From Saccharum officinarum (taxonomy: Eukaryota > Streptophyta > Magnoliopsida > Poales > Poaceae): 64,000 nucleotides of DNA. Below the pieces are notes generated by a model. It saw only the letters and a list, made by a program, of their open reading frames with translations, searched no databases and had not been told where the DNA came from. Location: NCBI GenBank assembly GCA_020631735.1, contig CM036221.1:17341381-17405380 (forward strand). Reading direction: 5' to 3'. Each line of letters starts with the position of its first letter. Positions within the stretch are counted from its first letter, which is position 1. Below are positions 62,382 to 64,000 of this stretch, in pieces. Made by a program: the position numbers and the translations under genes.

Positions 62382-64000
62382 TGTAACACCCTAAAAATTT
62401 GAAAAGAAGAAAAATAGGAAAAACATGATTTTTATATTTATTTTGGTGAAGCATGCAACTTTAGAATAAGAATAATTTTTATAAATTTAAAATTAAATAT
62501 AAGAGTAGAAACATGTTTGTGCACTCATGCTGTTGCATTTAAATTTTTGAGATGAGTGGTTTGATTCAAATTCAAATTTTATTTAAAAATCATTTGAAAA
62601 AGGAATTTGAAAAAATTGGAAAAAAAGAAAAAGAAAGGAAATTCATTTTCATTCGGATTTTGGTCCAGCCCGCCGCCTCGGCCTGCTCAGCATGCGGCCC
62701 GTTGTTCCTCCCGCGCCCGCATTCTCCTCCTGGGCCGAGCCCAAGCCGCAGCCGACGGCCCGTCACCGCGCGAGCGCTCGCGTCGGCCGTGTTTTCCGCC
62801 TGAGTCGCTGACTGGTGGGTCCCGCCTGTCAGTGACCGTTTCACTTTTCCTTCTTCTTCCTCCGGCGCCTTCCAAAAACGGACGCCGTCGTTTCCTTCTT
62901 CTCCGATCCGAAGCCGCCGCGTATCTCCCTCCTTTCCTTACTTAGCGACGCCTCCGGGCTATAAAACGGAACCGCAAGACTCCCTGTTTCTCATTGAGCC
63001 GCTAAGACCTAGCCTTGACCTTCCGGGGAGGTCACCGTCGGAGCTCCATCTCCACCGCTGCTTTGACGAGTTAGCCGTCGCCTTCCGGTCGCTCTTCCGC
63101 TACATTCTCGCGCGGGGTAAGGTCGCGGTGATGTGTTCTTTCTTTTGGTACTTTCGGTTTGGCGAGTGGTGCTCGGTTTGGTCATTTTCACAAGTCCGGC
63201 CATGGCGCCGCCGCGGGAAGTCGCCGTCGGGGTCAAATCCGGCCGGAGCGCCGCCCCGTTTTCCCCGATCCGATCTGGACCGTCCGATCTAAATCTAACG
63301 GCTAGAATTAGAAGATACCGGTTCGCTGGTGATTTTGCAAAAGAAACCCTGTAATTTTTAAGTATAGAACCCGCAGTCCTAAAACGTAAAGCTCAGAGTA
63401 CGCTTTGATCGGTTGAAAACGTATTTCGTCTCGGTAAATGAAAAATACGCTTTCTGATATTTACAGTTTTGCCATTCAGATTGTTTTAGTTGTAGAATTT
63501 TCGTTTTAGCTCCGATTTGATCCATTCAAATTGCGTTAGATTCATATTTGCGAGCTCTACATGATGATAGAACTGTACAGTAGGTTTGAGATAATTTATT
63601 TTCAAGTTTATATTAAAGTATTTATTTTTCTATAGGAAATCTTTGGAAATTCATAACTTTGTCGTTTTAGATCCGATTTTCGTGATCTTCGCGTCTGTGT
63701 GATCCTAGCAAGTTGTAGATTCATTTTAAAGACTTTTTATTTTATTTTCTTACTGTTGGTGTATTGTTCTAATTATAGTCTTGTTTGTTAATGCATGATT
63801 GCCTCTGGATGTGTGTTGTTGATATTGGTTGATCGAGTTTAGACGGTGAGAAATTCGTTGGAGATCAAGAGCTTTACTACGAGCAAGATCTTCAGGACCA
63901 GTTTGAGCAAGGCAAGTATAGCATGGGATTATCCTTGTTGTCCTATTCACCTTATGCAAATAATATCATTATGCATTTATTCCTTGTTAAGGATGACTTA
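62382..64000 (+). repeat. LTR of a Tekay-family element in plus orientation, continues past window
   Basis: Begins TGTAACACCC. It shares many blocks with the inverse of the LTR at 9293-12136: the CATGCTGTTGCATTTA region near 62528, the GATCT...GGCTAGAATTAGAAG region near 63290, CGCTTTCTGATATTTACAG near 63447, TTTGCGAGCTCTACATG near 63547 and GCAAGTATAGCATGGGATTA near 63912. It is much more diverged than the other two. A TATA box (GGGCTATAAAACGG) lies at about 62957-62970. It has inserted in the gypsy derivative. Confidence 0.85.

Overview
This window is plant nuclear DNA, almost certainly from a grass (Poaceae, probably Panicoideae). The case rests on dozens of grass-type MITEs with GGCCTNGTTTAG-like ends, Stowaway-type CTCCCTCC ends, large Ty3/gypsy LTR retrotransposons of the Tekay and Tat/Retand kinds, and GT-AG introns. 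There are no bacterial features, CRISPR arrays, rRNAs or tRNAs. Two 100-base N runs (34408-34507 and 57984-58083) are assembly gaps of unknown true size.

Layout. 1-9292 is MITE-rich intergenic DNA. It holds a tandem duplication (370-2023 and 2024-3600) whose two copies were hit by different transposons, a GC-rich repeat with a GAAACA-type core, a 78-bp tandem repeat, a small DUF761-like gene candidate on the minus strand (5602-5916), a long TA microsatellite and an old inverted-repeat element (8745-9292). 9293-21040 is a complete young Tekay/RIRE3-like LTR retrotransposon in minus orientation: two 2844-bp LTRs, TSD TAAAA, a tRNA-iMet primer site, an intact extra leader ORF, and gag-pol broken by three in-frame TGA codons. 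It splits the inverted-repeat element, whose other arm resumes at 21046. 21046-28588 holds a CACTA terminus, nested MITEs, a second GAAACA-core repeat and a second tandem duplication with MITE empty sites. 28589-34407 is a second, decayed Tekay-like copy cut by the gap.

34508-46004 is a Tat/Retand-type retrotransposon (RIRE2-like) in minus orientation. It has gag-protease, RT, two RNase H domains and integrase, all interrupted by frameshifts, and an oppositely oriented multi-exon gene in its 3' part. It is inserted in a LINE remnant (46005-46270). 46518-48640 is the clearest host gene: an F-box protein gene with a TATA box and one intron, damaged by an N-terminal frameshift and by a MITE in the coding exon. 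48641-57983 is intergenic DNA with many MITEs, one head-to-head MITE palindrome and a complete non-autonomous hAT element (54932-56829). 58084-62381 is a pol-less gypsy derivative with two tandem retropepsin-like domains, interrupted at 62382 by the start of a Tekay-family LTR in the opposite orientation that runs off the window.

Most coding capacity is transposon-derived. The host signal is limited to the broken F-box gene, the DUF761-like candidate, an uncharacterised 140-aa ORF and a possible first exon beside the second gap. The most informative features are the extra ORFs carried by the two retrotransposons and the natural empty-site pairs that define MITE insertions to the base.
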